NCBI GenBank assembly: GCA_900696645.1 | Contig: CAADGV010000021.1 | Span: 124,001-188,000 of the forward strand | Direction of reading: 5' to 3' | DNA from: an uncultured Chlorobiota bacterium | GTDB lineage: Bacteria; Bacteroidota; Ignavibacteria; UBA10030; UBA6906 | Length of the DNA stretch: 64,000 bases | Shown here: positions 34,934 to 44,435 of the stretch, in pieces | How positions within the stretch are numbered: position 1 is the stretch's first letter | How the letters are laid out: each line of letters begins with the position of its first letter | Program-made: the position numbers and the translations under genes | Notes under the pieces: model-generated | Told to the model about the DNA's origin: nothing | Database searches by the model: none | The model's input: the letters and a program-made list of their open reading frames with translations, nothing else

Positions 34934-37900
34934 ATGAGCGAAAACACGCCGAAAATACTCAGCGAGTTGATTGTCCGACTTGCATCCGTACGGAAGAAAG
35001 AGAATTCATCTTCACTTCTTTACGGCATCCTGTTTTCTGCTTCCTTGATTGTCGGCGCTGCGGGATTTGTGATTCTTGTTGAGCAGATATTCTATCTGCC
35101 GGTTCCGGCCAGAACGATCATTTTCTGGGTCGTCATCGCTGTGTCGGTTGGCTTGCTTGCATGGTTTGTTCTTCGCCCGCTGCTGAAGCGGTTCGAATTG
35201 CTACCGGCAGAAAGCAATGCACAAACGGCGGAGAAAGTCGGTAAAGCATTTCCGAACATCAACGACCATCTCATCAACATTCTTCAACTCTATAACGAGC
35301 GGGAGAGCAGCCGGTTCTACTCGCCCGATCTCATTGATGCATCATTCGAAGATGTCCGGAAGGAAATCGAGCCGGTTGATTTCACGGCCGCGGTGAGTTT
35401 TGCCCGTCCCCGAAAATGGGGGAGAATTCTCGGTATTGTAACAGGCATCGCATTACTCCTGTTGGCAGTGTTTCCTTCAGGATTCTTGGGAGCCGCGAAC
35501 AGGCTCTGGCACTACACCGAATCATTTGAAGCGCCGCTGCCCTTCCGGTTCATCGTCGAGCCCGGCAACAAGGAAGTCGTGAAGGGTGCTTCTGTGCCGA
35601 TTGTTGTGAAGGTGGAAGGCGTGCCTCAAAAGCAGATCACGCTTTCGTCAAAGCCGTCGGGTCAAATTCAGTTTGACGAGAAGACTCTTGCGGCCAACGC
35701 TGACGGCACGTTCAGCTACGAAATGCCCGCATTGAAATCCACGACACTATACCGGGTAAGTTCCGGCGACGTTTCCAGCGAGGAGTACACGCTGACGGTT
35801 ATCGACAGGCCGATGGTGAAAATGCTGCGGCTGAATCTCGCGTTTCCGTCGTACGCGAAACTCTCTTCCCGCCAACTCGATGATAATGTCGGAGACGTGA
35901 CGGCGCTCAAGGGAACACGGATCACGTTTTCTCTCGAAGCCAACAAACCACTCGCCGTGGCGAAACTCATGTTCTCACAACCGGCGAATGAAACGAAACC
36001 GAACGCACACTCTCTCACCGTTTCGGGAAGCAAAGCATCCGGTTCGCTTACGCTGCTCAAGGAGCAGACGTATTACATTCATCTCGTCGACGAGGAAAAT
36101 GTCGCAAGCGCCGAGCCGATTGAGTACAGCCTCAAGATTGTGCCCGATGCATTCCCGACCGCACAGATTCTCTTTCCGGGAACGAACATCGACATCGCCG
36201 AAAACAGCCGGCTGAACATGCTGTACAAGATCACCGACGACTTCGGCTTCTCGTCGTTGCGTCTTGCCTACCGGCTCATTCAGTCGCGCTACGAACAGCC
36301 GTGGGAGGATTTTCGCTATCTCGCCGTTCCGATTCCGTCGGCAATCGTAACCGGGGGCGACATTGCCCATCTGTGGCCGCTTTCCGAACTCAATCTCGTT
36401 CCGGAAGATGTTGTGAGTTACTATCTCGAAGTGTTTGATAACGACAATATTTCCGGCCCGAAGTCAGGCCGGAGCGAAATCTACACACTTCGTCTTCCAT
36501 CTCTCGAAGAAGTCTTTGCCGATCTCAACCAGTCGCACGATGTGAGTCTCGAAGCGATGAAGGAGTCGTTGAAGCAAGCGGAGGAAGCAAAGAAAGAACT
36601 TGAGCAGCTTCAGCAAGAGATGAGGAAGAACCAGCAGAAAATGGATTGGCAGCAGCAGAAAAAAGCCGAGGAGATGCTGAAGAAATATGAAGAGATTCAG
36701 AAGAAGATGGAGGAAGTGAACAAAACCATCAACGAGATGGTGCAGAAGATGGAGAAGAACGAGGTTCTCTCGCAAGAGACGCTCGAAAAATACCAGGAAC
36801 TGCAACAGTTGATGGAGCAGATGAACTCGCCCGAGTTTGCCGAGGCGATGAAGAAAATGCAGCAGGCAATGCAGCAGATGAATACCGAGCAGATGCGGCA
36901 GGCGATGCAGAATTTCCAGTTCAACGAAGAGAACTTTCGGAAAAGCATCGAGCGGACGATGAATCTTCTGAAGCGGATACAAATCGAGCAAAAGGTCGAC
37001 GAGGCGATCAAGCGTGCCGAAGAGATGATGAAGAAGCAGGAGGAATTGCAGAAGCAGACTGAACAGACGAATCCTTCTGACAGAAACAAACTCGACGATC
37101 TTGCCCAGCAACAGAAAGATCTGAAGGAAATGCTCGACCAATTGCAGAAGGAGCTTGCCGAGTTGCAGAAAAAGATGCAGGAATTCCCCGCCGAAATGCC
37201 TCTCGACGAGATGCAGAAAGCGCAGGAACAACTCGACCAGAGCCAGCTTGACGAGATGATGGAACAGATTGCCCAACAGATGCAGCAACAACAACTCTCG
37301 CAGGCAATGCAGAACCAGCAAAGTGCCCGGCAGAAGATGCAGCAATTCATGCAACAGATGCAGCAAATGCAGCAGGCGATGCGGCAGAACCAGCAGCGAC
37401 AAATTGTTAACGAAATGCGGCGAGCATTGCAGGATGTGCTGAATCTCTCGAAGCGCCAGGAACAACTCAAGAACCAGTCGCAGCGCATGGAGCCGAACTC
37501 GCAGCAGTACCGCGACAACGCACAACAGCAGATGGATGTTCTGCGCGATCTTGCCAACGTCACGCAGGGACTTTCACGCCTCTCGCAGAAAACATTCGCC
37601 ATCACGCCCGAGCTCGGCAAATCCATCGGCGATGCGATGCGGCAGATGAGCCAGGCAATGCAGTCGCTTGACCAGCGTAGCGGCAACCAGGCGGCGGGAC
37701 AGCAGCAGGGCGCGATGGGTTCGCTCAATGAAGCTGCCGAACAACTCCAGAGCGGCATCAACGGCATGATGCAGGGGGGACAAGGAATGGGGATGGGCAT
37801 GGCGGGTTTTATGCAGCGCTTGCAACAAATGTCGGGACAGCAGCAGGGCATCAACCAAGGAACGCAGAACCTAGGCGGTATGTCGGCGCAGCAGCAGGCG

Positions 37901-38350
37901 GAGATGGGCCGGCTTGCGGCCGAGCAGGGAATGGTGCGCAAGTCGCTTGAGCAGCTTGCGAAAGAGGCGGCGCAAAGTGGCGAGTTGAGCAAGATGTTGG
38001 GCGACCTGAACCGTGTTGCCCAGGAGATGCGCGAGGTACAGACCGACCTCGCTCAGGGCAACGTGAACCCCGAAACGATGAAGAAGCAGGAACGGATACT
38101 CTCACGCCTGCTCGACTCGCAACGCTCGGCGCGTGAGCGTGACTTCGAGAAGAAGCGGCGGGCCGAATCAGGAACGAACGTTGCCCGCAAAAGTCCCGGC
38201 GAAATTGACCTGAACACGCAGGAAGGCCGCAACCGCCTCCGCCAGGATTTGCAAAAGGCGATCGAGGAAGGCTACGCAAAAGACTACCAAGAGTTGATTA
38301 AGAAATACTACGAGGCGCTGGAGAGGTTGGAGAGTGCGCCTCAATACTGA
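34934..38350 (+). CDS. DUF4175 membrane protein with a giant Gln/Met-rich coiled coil
   Basis: 1,138 residues. Two transmembrane helices near residues 25-75 and one near 165-185 anchor the protein. Residues about 200-510 form beta-sandwich modules (DUF4175 region; for example YEMPALKSTTLYRVSSGDVSS). From about 520 to 1,130 comes a very long coiled coil loaded with Gln, Met, Glu and Lys (QQMQQMQQAMRQNQQRQ). No enzyme motif appears. It is likely an inner-membrane scaffold or mechanical element projecting into one compartment. Opposite-strand open frames here are artefacts of its codon bias. It is transcribed with the DUF4159 gene. Confidence 0.85.
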   Translation: MSENTPKILSELIVRLASVRKKENSSSLLYGILFSASLIVGAAGFVILVEQIFYLPVPARTIIFWVVIAVSVGLLAWFVLRPLLKRFELLPAESNAQTAEKVGKAFPNINDHLINILQLYNERESSRFYSPDLIDASFEDVRKEIEPVDFTAAVSFARPRKWGRILGIVTGIALLLLAVFPSGFLGAANRLWHYTESFEAPLPFRFIVEPGNKEVVKGASVPIVVKVEGVPQKQITLSSKPSGQIQFDEKTLAANADGTFSYEMPALKSTTLYRVSSGDVSSEEYTLTVIDRPMVKMLRLNLAFPSYAKLSSRQLDDNVGDVTALKGTRITFSLEANKPLAVAKLMFSQPANETKPNAHSLTVSGSKASGSLTLLKEQTYYIHLVDEENVASAEPIEYSLKIVPDAFPTAQILFPGTNIDIAENSRLNMLYKITDDFGFSSLRLAYRLIQSRYEQPWEDFRYLAVPIPSAIVTGGDIAHLWPLSELNLVPEDVVSYYLEVFDNDNISGPKSGRSEIYTLRLPSLEEVFADLNQSHDVSLEAMKESLKQAEEAKKELEQLQQEMRKNQQKMDWQQQKKAEEMLKKYEEIQKKMEEVNKTINEMVQKMEKNEVLSQETLEKYQELQQLMEQMNSPEFAEAMKKMQQAMQQMNTEQMRQAMQNFQFNEENFRKSIERTMNLLKRIQIEQKVDEAIKRAEEMMKKQEELQKQTEQTNPSDRNKLDDLAQQQKDLKEMLDQLQKELAELQKKMQEFPAEMPLDEMQKAQEQLDQSQLDEMMEQIAQQMQQQQLSQAMQNQQSARQKMQQFMQQMQQMQQAMRQNQQRQIVNEMRRALQDVLNLSKRQEQLKNQSQRMEPNSQQYRDNAQQQMDVLRDLANVTQGLSRLSQKTFAITPELGKSIGDAMRQMSQAMQSLDQRSGNQAAGQQQGAMGSLNEAAEQLQSGINGMMQGGQGMGMGMAGFMQRLQQMSGQQQGINQGTQNLGGMSAQQQAEMGRLAAEQGMVRKSLEQLAKEAAQSGELSKMLGDLNRVAQEMREVQTDLAQGNVNPETMKKQERILSRLLDSQRSARERDFEKKRRAESGTNVARKSPGEIDLNTQEGRNRLRQDLQKAIEEGYAKDYQELIKKYYEALERLESAPQY

Positions 38351-38422
38351 GCGGAGCGAAGTATCCTCATCTCGAAGAAACTTGAATGCCGGGATCACGC
38401 GACCATAAGAAAGGGAATATGA

Positions 38423-38461
38423 GGACATGACGGCCTACGGCTGATAGAGAGTCATGTCCCT
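38423..38461. repeat. Inverted repeat downstream of the DUF4175 gene
   Basis: GGACATGAC (38423-38431) and GTCATGTCC (38451-38459) form a perfect 9-base stem; the loop contains a small GCC-TAC-GGC hairpin. The 244-base gap 38351-38594 holds no gene I can support. The element is similar in plan to the one at 7694-7737. Confidence 0.45.
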
Positions 38462-38594
38462 ACAGGATGTTCTCCACGAACTCACGACAAATGAGCAGTA
38501 ACAAGTGTCGTGACAGAACACGCCGGTACTTAAGTTGTAAATCCTGTTTGGAATAATTAGATTAAGCGTCACATATTCCGCTCAGGATTTATTC

Positions 38595-39818
38595 ATGGCA
38601 TTTGCGAGATTACTCAAGGGGAAAGACCCCGCCCGGACTCCCAACACGCTGGCCCGCCATCTTTTTTCTTCCTATGAACAGTATCGTCTCGACCATCTTG
38701 GCCCCCACAATTGCAATCACACCGAGATAACCGCAGCCGTTCATTCTGTGGTTGCAAGCAGCAGGGGGTTGTTGGATTTTCAGGAGGCCGGAAAATCGCT
38801 TGAGGGGAGAAGCATCAATCTCATCTCCTGCGGAAAAGGAAACAAGCGCATTCTTCTCTGGTCACAGATGCACGGCGATGAATACACTGCAACTCTTGCG
38901 TTGATGGATATCTTGAACATGCTCGTCCGCAGATCTTCTGAAGAGAAGTGGATTCACGAGATGTTCGACGAGGCGACGCTATATTTCCTTCCGATGCTGA
39001 ATCCCGACGGAGCCGAACGGCGGCAGCGGCGTACCGCGCAGAATATCGATATGAACCGCGATGCGCGGGCGCTGATAACACCGGAAGCGCAACTGTTACG
39101 CAACCTGCAGCACCGCCTCAAGCCGCAGTTCGGATTCAACTTGCATGATCAGGAACTGTGGGCTGTCGGCGATACGAAGGAAATCTCGGCGATTGCGTTG
39201 CTGGCCCCGGCACTTGACCACAAGCGTTCATCACCGATGGTTCGCGTACGTGCCATGCGTGTTGCCGCGCTGATTACCCGCGTGCTGGCACAATTCATCC
39301 CGAAAAACCTTGCAACGTACGATGATGCATTTGAGCCGCGGGCGTTCGGTGACAACATGCAGTTATGGGGAACAAGCACCGTGCTTGTCGAATCGGGACA
39401 TTGGCCGGGAGATAGGGCGAAGAAGTTCATTCGCAAGCTGAACTTTGTCGGTATACTCACTGCCTTGCGGTGTATCGCCAACGGTTCGTATCAGGATGCC
39501 GAACTTGATTTGTACAAAGAGCTTCCTCAGAACGGCAAGGCAATCTATGACATCATTATCCGCGACGTCGTACTCAAACATTCTCTCAACGGAACGTCCG
39601 AGTGGGCTCAGAGTGTTGACATCGGGTTGAGCATACCCGTCAACACCAATCCTGATCCTGTCGTTGTTACTGTCAAGGATATTGGCGACTTGAGTACGTA
39701 CGCAACTCTTGAAACGATCAACGGCAACAAGCGCTCAATTGCATCCTCCCTGCTGACGTTGGAACAGGAAATCCCTCTTTCAGGGTTGCTCAATGCGCTG
39801 CAACTCTACCACCGGTAG
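38595..39818 (+). CDS. M14 family zinc carboxypeptidase
   Basis: 407 residues. Zinc ligands His93 and Glu96 (QMHGDEYT) and the His in GFNLHDQEL match the HxxE...H signature. NPDGAERRQRR and NMNRDA-like spacing (NIDMNRDA) supply the substrate-carboxylate Arg region, and VLVESGHWPGD the catalytic Glu. No signal peptide is visible, so it is probably cytoplasmic, unlike most M14 enzymes. It removes C-terminal residues from peptides or cell-wall fragments. A CAGGA ribosome binding site precedes the ATG. It is not linked to a recognised operon. Confidence 0.92.
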   Translation: MAFARLLKGKDPARTPNTLARHLFSSYEQYRLDHLGPHNCNHTEITAAVHSVVASSRGLLDFQEAGKSLEGRSINLISCGKGNKRILLWSQMHGDEYTATLALMDILNMLVRRSSEEKWIHEMFDEATLYFLPMLNPDGAERRQRRTAQNIDMNRDARALITPEAQLLRNLQHRLKPQFGFNLHDQELWAVGDTKEISAIALLAPALDHKRSSPMVRVRAMRVAALITRVLAQFIPKNLATYDDAFEPRAFGDNMQLWGTSTVLVESGHWPGDRAKKFIRKLNFVGILTALRCIANGSYQDAELDLYKELPQNGKAIYDIIIRDVVLKHSLNGTSEWAQSVDIGLSIPVNTNPDPVVVTVKDIGDLSTYATLETINGNKRSIASSLLTLEQEIPLSGLLNALQLYHR

Positions 39819-39917
39819 TACGCGATATTGCTTACAAACACGGCTTGAATGTCGGGGGCTAATGTCGTAACTTGGCTCGTGAGGTAACTATGTTATGTTC
39901 AATCTTCCCGGAACTCC

Positions 39918-40490
39918 ATGGCGCGGGCTGCCGTTACGCAAAAACAACGTGAATTTCAGGGTGAAGCCCTTCCACACATGGACTTTCTGTACAACTATGC
40001 CTTGCGAATGACTTTCAATGCGGCCGATGCCGAGGACCTTGTGCAGGAGACGTTTTTGAAGGCGTTCCGGTTCTGGGACTCGTACGAGAAGGGAACGAAT
40101 ATTCGCGCGTGGTTGTTCAGAATCATGAAGAATGCGTTCATCAACCGCTACCGGAAGGAGAAGAAAGAGCCGGAGACGGTTGAGTACCAGGAAGTCGAGA
40201 ACTTCTACAACAGCGTCCGCGAAAGCGCGGTTGAAACCAGCGACCTGCAAGAATCTGTTTTCAAAAATCTGCTGGAGGATGAAGTAGCCGTTGCGATTGC
40301 AGAGTTACCGGAAGATTTTCGTACCGTGGTCATCCTCTGCGACATCGAAGAGTTGACCTACGAGGAGGTTGCAGAATTCATAGATTGTCCCATCGGAACC
40401 GTTCGTTCACGGCTTCATCGTGGCAGGAAACTGTTGCGGGCCCGGCTTATGGAGTATGCCCGGAAGCGCGGTTACGTTGAAGAAAAATAA
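39918..40490 (+). CDS. ECF-family RNA polymerase sigma factor
   Basis: 190 residues with sigma-2 (FLYNYALRMTFNAADAEDLVQETFLKAFRFWD) and sigma-4 (LPEDFRTVVILCDIEELTYEEVAEFIDCPIGTVRSRLHRGR) regions. It directs RNA polymerase to stress-type promoters. The zinc-binding anti-sigma gene follows 47 bases later, the usual pairing. Confidence 0.95.
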   Translation: MARAAVTQKQREFQGEALPHMDFLYNYALRMTFNAADAEDLVQETFLKAFRFWDSYEKGTNIRAWLFRIMKNAFINRYRKEKKEPETVEYQEVENFYNSVRESAVETSDLQESVFKNLLEDEVAVAIAELPEDFRTVVILCDIEELTYEEVAEFIDCPIGTVRSRLHRGRKLLRARLMEYARKRGYVEEK

Positions 40491-40537
40491 TAGAAAGAAA
40501 TCTACTGCTTATTTGCTAATAGTCCGGTCAGGTTAAC

Positions 40538-41374
40538 GTGGAGTGTAGGAAATATCAAGAGCATATTACGGCCGCGGTCGACAATGCTCTGGAAAAGACG
40601 GAGAGAGATGCGCTGGAATTGCATCTCGCCGATTGCCCTTCGTGCAGAAACGAATTTGAAGTGGAGAAGCTGACACGCAACCTTGTGAGAACGCGTTGTC
40701 AGCGCAAGCGTGCCCCCGGCTACGTGCTGCAGCAGATTTCCCAACGCCTCGAACATGAAGATCAGCCAACACGACAAGTGTCATGGTGGAAGACGCTTGT
40801 CGGTTCTACCTACTTCAAGCCGGCGGTTGCCTTTGCCACTGCGTGTGTCGCAATTATCTTCCTGGTTAACAATCCCTCGCTAAACAGTCCGAGAGTGATT
40901 GAAGCATCTCTTCTTCCCCAAAATGACATCATCAAACAATCACTTGCCAATCATGTTGCAGTGGTTGCGGGAGAAATAACCCCGCAAGTGGTTTCCAATC
41001 AAGCCGAATTTGTTCAGGGATTCTTTGCAGGAAAGACAAAATTCCCGGTTGTGCTGCCGAAGATGACGGATTGTACATTGGTGGGCGGTGTACTCAACGA
41101 CTTCGGCGGTGAAGCGCTGGCTCACGTTGTGTACAGTTACAACAGCTCGGAAATCATTTACGTGTATGAGGCCTGCTGGAAAACCGTCTTGAATGGCTCG
41201 CCATTTCATCTCAGCCGGGATGTTGTTGATGAGTTGCAACGCACACAGCGGTACAGCACAACCACTCCCGATGGACGCTCGCTTGTGCTTTGGACTGACG
41301 GCAGAACCCTCTGTGCTGCTGTCTCGCGTATCGAGGTCGCCGCACTCATTGCGTGCCTCGACGCGGCACGATAG
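40538..41374 (+). CDS. Zinc-binding anti-sigma factor, membrane-anchored
   Basis: 278 residues from a GTG at 40538 preceded by CAGG. The ZAS motif is complete: Cys3, His29, Cys33 and Cys36 (HLADCPSC). One transmembrane helix lies near residues 90-110 (KPAVAFATACVAIIFLVN), so the C-terminal half is extracytoplasmic and likely senses the signal. That half shows strand-rich DCTLVGGVLNDFGGEALAHV-type motifs and no known domain. It probably holds the ECF sigma factor at the membrane until released. Confidence 0.9.
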   Translation: MECRKYQEHITAAVDNALEKTERDALELHLADCPSCRNEFEVEKLTRNLVRTRCQRKRAPGYVLQQISQRLEHEDQPTRQVSWWKTLVGSTYFKPAVAFATACVAIIFLVNNPSLNSPRVIEASLLPQNDIIKQSLANHVAVVAGEITPQVVSNQAEFVQGFFAGKTKFPVVLPKMTDCTLVGGVLNDFGGEALAHVVYSYNSSEIIYVYEACWKTVLNGSPFHLSRDVVDELQRTQRYSTTTPDGRSLVLWTDGRTLCAAVSRIEVAALIACLDAAR

Positions 41375-41439
41375 CTCTGTATTGCGCTTGTTGGCGGTTT
41401 TGTAGCCGTGTGAATCACTCTTCATGAAAGGCAGATTGC

Positions 41440-41865
41440 ATGTATTCGCGCATACTCGTCCCTACCGATTTTTCAAGATCATCCTTCGTTGCATTTAAGC
41501 CCGCTCTCGAAATAGCAAAACGGTTCAAAGCAAAAATCTACCTGCTGCATGTTACAGAGGAAGTACCTGTGTATGCGTACCGCATCGGCATTTCGCAGAG
41601 TGAATTCAGTGAACGCTTTCTCGAGCACGCGGCAAATGAAATGCGCAAGGCGGCAAAACGCCTCGGCGATCCCGGGGCCGAATTGCTGATCCGTCGGGGT
41701 GTGGTGCTGAAAGAGATTCTCAATATCGTGAAGGATAAGAAGATCGACTTGATAGTTATGAGCACACATGGCCGGACGGGACTTGCGCACGCCGTTGTGG
41801 GAAGTATTGCGGAAAAAGTCGTGCGGCGGGCGCCGTGCCAAGTGCTAACCGTCAAGCCGAAGTAG
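41440..41865 (+). CDS. Universal stress protein (UspA family)
   Basis: 141 residues with the ATP-binding signature at the C-terminus: MSTHGRTGLAHAVVGSIAEKV, matching G-2x-G-9x-G(S/T), and a Walker-like start (RILVPTDFSRSS). It is a cytoplasmic nucleotide-binding stress protein. It lies upstream of lon on the same strand. Confidence 0.93.
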   Translation: MYSRILVPTDFSRSSFVAFKPALEIAKRFKAKIYLLHVTEEVPVYAYRIGISQSEFSERFLEHAANEMRKAAKRLGDPGAELLIRRGVVLKEILNIVKDKKIDLIVMSTHGRTGLAHAVVGSIAEKVVRRAPCQVLTVKPK

Positions 41866-41922
41866 CCTCCCGGGCTTTCTATTCAGGAGTAAGATGAGTC
41901 ATAGTGTCCGCCCCTGCATTTC

Positions 41923-41951
41923 TTGACATCCCTTCTTTATCTTGGTATATT
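41923..41951 (+). promoter_or_regulatory. Strong sigma-70 promoter of lon
   Basis: Perfect -35 TTGACA (41923-41928), 17-base spacer, -10 TATATT (41946-41951). Transcription should start near 41958. Its position shows that a longer Lon reading (from GTG 41904) is not used. Confidence 0.75.
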
Positions 41952-41966
41952 TTTTCGAGTGAACAT

Positions 41967-41992
41967 AAAGGTGTCGTGCCGACACCTTTTTC
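41967..41992 (+). terminator. Terminator-like hairpin in the lon leader
   Basis: AAAGGTGTCG (41967-41976) pairs perfectly with CGACACCTTT (41980-41989) around a TGC loop and runs into TTTTTCTTTC. It is 10-20 bases after the predicted lon transcription start and 34 bases before the ATG. It either terminates uspA read-through or forms a 5' stem or attenuator on lon mRNA. Confidence 0.7.
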
Positions 41993-42023
41993 TTTCGTTG
42001 AATTCGACAGGGTCAGTTACTTC

Positions 42024-44405
42024 ATGCAATCAGATTCGCTAACAGGAGGCGGGCCGCAGTACAGCGATCAGCTCGATGCGATTCCCAATCAACTGCCGGT
42101 GTTGCCGCTTCGCGACGTCGTTGTCTTTCCCTACATGATTTTTCCCGTTCTCGTGGGACGTGAGTCATCGCTCAAAGCGGTGAATGAAGCGCTTGAACGC
42201 GACAAATTCATTTTTCTTGCTGCGCAGCGCAACTCCGTGACGGAAGAACCCGGCATTGAGGATATCTATCATGAAGGTACGATCGCCAAGATCATCCAGA
42301 TTCTCAAGCTTCCCAACGGGTTGATGAAAATTCTGGTGGATGGTGTTGTACAGGCCTCCGTCAAACGCTTCATCTCCAACGGAAAGTTTCTTGAAGCGGA
42401 GCTGAAGATCAATTTCGACCATGTGGCGATGGACTCCGAGCTTGATGCACTTCTCCGTCATACCTCAAGCCTGTTTGCCGAATACGTTCACCTGAATCGC
42501 AACGTGCCGAGCGAGGTGTTGCTTGCGTTTGAGAACACCAAAGACGTGCAGCGAAAGGTGTTCTATATCGCGTCGAACATCCTGCAGAATGTGGACGTCA
42601 AGCAGAAAGTTCTGCAAATCACCACCACCCGCGAGCAACTGCACGAGTTGATACGGATTCTGAATTCCGAAAATGATGTCCTGAAGATTGAGAAGGAAAT
42701 CGATTCGAAGGTTCATGACAACATTGCCAAATCGCAGCGGAAGTTTTTCATCCAGGAACAGATCAGAATCCTTCAGGATGAGTTGGGTGATGAAGATTCA
42801 TCTCCCGAACTCCTGAAACTTCGCGACGACATCAGGAAAGCAAAGATGCCGAAGCCGGTGGAGGAGAAGGCTGTCGAGGAGTTCGGCAAACTGAAGAAGA
42901 CACCGCCGCTCTCACCCGAATCGACCGTCATTCGCAGTTATCTCGATTGGATGGTGAACGTCCCGTGGCACAAGCGAACCAAGGATAATCTGAATGTTCA
43001 ACACGTCAAGGCAATTCTGGACGAAGATCATTTCGGCCTTGACAAGCCGAAAGAGAGAATTCTGGAACACATCGCCGTTCTGAATCTTGTACGCGAAATG
43101 AAGGGACAAATCCTGTGCTTTGTGGGCCCGCCGGGTGTGGGGAAAACGTCCCTCGCGAAATCCATCGCCCGCGCGCTGGGGCGCAAGCTTGTGCGCATTT
43201 CTCTTGGCGGTGTGCGCGACGAAGCCGAAATTCGGGGGCATCGCAGAACGTACATCGGGTCCATGCCCGGCAAAATCATCCAGTCAATGAAACGGGCAGG
43301 TGTCATCAATCCCGTTATTCTGTTGGATGAAGTGGATAAGATGAGCATGGATTTCCGCGGTGATCCTTCTTCGGCCTTACTCGAAGTTCTCGATCCCGAG
43401 CAGAACTCCACATTCAACGATCACTATCTTGATGTAGACTACGATCTGTCGCATGTCATGTTCATCACGACTGCAAACGTCCGGTATCAAATACCGTTGC
43501 CGTTGCAGGATCGGATGGAGATTATCGAACTCGCGGGGTACTTGCAGCACGACAAGCGTGAAATCGCGAAACGGCACATTATCCCGAAGCAACTGGAAGA
43601 ACATGGTCTCACGAAGAACAATGTTGAATTCCAGGATGCTGCCATCGACAAGGTCATCTCCGCCTATACGCGTGAAGCGGGCGTACGCAACCTCGAACGT
43701 GAATTGGCTTCCGTGTGCCGGAAAATTGCCAAAGAGATTGTCGTCGGAAATCAGAAGAATGGAAAGAAAGAACGGCAGGCACTTTCGCTTGCTGTCACTC
43801 CGGAAAAGGTGGAGGAGTACCTCGGCGTTCCCAAGTTCCGTAGCCGGTTGCGTGCCGAAACAAACCGCGTCGGTTCGGTAACGGGGTTGGCATGGACGAG
43901 TGTCGGCGGCGACATTCTGCATGTGGATGTGACTATCATGAATGGGAAAGACAAGCTGACACTCACCGGGCAGTTGGGTGACGTGATGAAAGAGTCGGCT
44001 CAGGCAGCCCTCAGTTATCTTCGGTCCAATGCTGAAGCGTTTGGTCTTGGGCCCGACTTCTATAAGGACAAGGAGATTCACATTCACTTGCCTGAGGGCG
44101 CTATTCCGAAAGACGGCCCGTCGGCAGGGATAACAATGGTTATGGCGATGTACTCCGCTGTGAGCGGCAAGCCCGCACGGGCTGAAGTGGCGATGACGGG
44201 CGAGATTACGTTGAGGGGCGAAGTTCTGGCCATCGGCGGGTTGAACGAAAAACTGATTGCTGCACAGCGCAGCGGCATTACCACTGTCCTGATTCCTCAG
44301 GAGAACGTGAAGGACCTGACGGAAATTCAGGCGAAAGTGAAGGAAGGATTGTCGATCATTCCGGTCAATAAAATTGAGGAAGCGCTTCAATACGTCTTCC
44401 CGTAA
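42024..44405 (+). CDS. lon: ATP-dependent Lon protease
   Basis: 793 residues from the ATG at 42024. The LonN domain starts LPVLPLRDVVVFP. The AAA+ module has GPPGVGKTS and LDEVDKM. The protease domain has Ser700 (PKDGPSAGITM) and Lys743 (GGLNEKLIAAQRSG), the catalytic dyad. It degrades misfolded and regulatory proteins in the cytoplasm. It lies downstream of its own promoter and a terminator-like hairpin, and 30 bases before dnaX. Confidence 0.96.
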   Translation: MQSDSLTGGGPQYSDQLDAIPNQLPVLPLRDVVVFPYMIFPVLVGRESSLKAVNEALERDKFIFLAAQRNSVTEEPGIEDIYHEGTIAKIIQILKLPNGLMKILVDGVVQASVKRFISNGKFLEAELKINFDHVAMDSELDALLRHTSSLFAEYVHLNRNVPSEVLLAFENTKDVQRKVFYIASNILQNVDVKQKVLQITTTREQLHELIRILNSENDVLKIEKEIDSKVHDNIAKSQRKFFIQEQIRILQDELGDEDSSPELLKLRDDIRKAKMPKPVEEKAVEEFGKLKKTPPLSPESTVIRSYLDWMVNVPWHKRTKDNLNVQHVKAILDEDHFGLDKPKERILEHIAVLNLVREMKGQILCFVGPPGVGKTSLAKSIARALGRKLVRISLGGVRDEAEIRGHRRTYIGSMPGKIIQSMKRAGVINPVILLDEVDKMSMDFRGDPSSALLEVLDPEQNSTFNDHYLDVDYDLSHVMFITTANVRYQIPLPLQDRMEIIELAGYLQHDKREIAKRHIIPKQLEEHGLTKNNVEFQDAAIDKVISAYTREAGVRNLERELASVCRKIAKEIVVGNQKNGKKERQALSLAVTPEKVEEYLGVPKFRSRLRAETNRVGSVTGLAWTSVGGDILHVDVTIMNGKDKLTLTGQLGDVMKESAQAALSYLRSNAEAFGLGPDFYKDKEIHIHLPEGAIPKDGPSAGITMVMAMYSAVSGKPARAEVAMTGEITLRGEVLAIGGLNEKLIAAQRSGITTVLIPQENVKDLTEIQAKVKEGLSIIPVNKIEEALQYVFP

Positions 44406-44435
44406 TGGAGTTTTCAATTTTTCCCCTTGTGATCT

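Noticed and set aside
36464-37992. Long antisense frames over the DUF4175 gene, one Leu-rich and one Cys/Ser-rich
   Set aside because: They arise from the complement of CAG/ATG/AAG-rich codons in the coiled coil; no start signals or family motifs.
41923-41992. CIRCE/HrcA-type heat-shock element before lon
   Set aside because: The hairpin AAAGGTGTCG-TGC-CGACACCTTT does not match TTAGCACTC-N9-GAGTGCTAA.
41904-42023. N-terminal extension of Lon from GTG 41904
   Set aside because: It would contain the lon promoter and the hairpin; family alignment favours the ATG at 42024.
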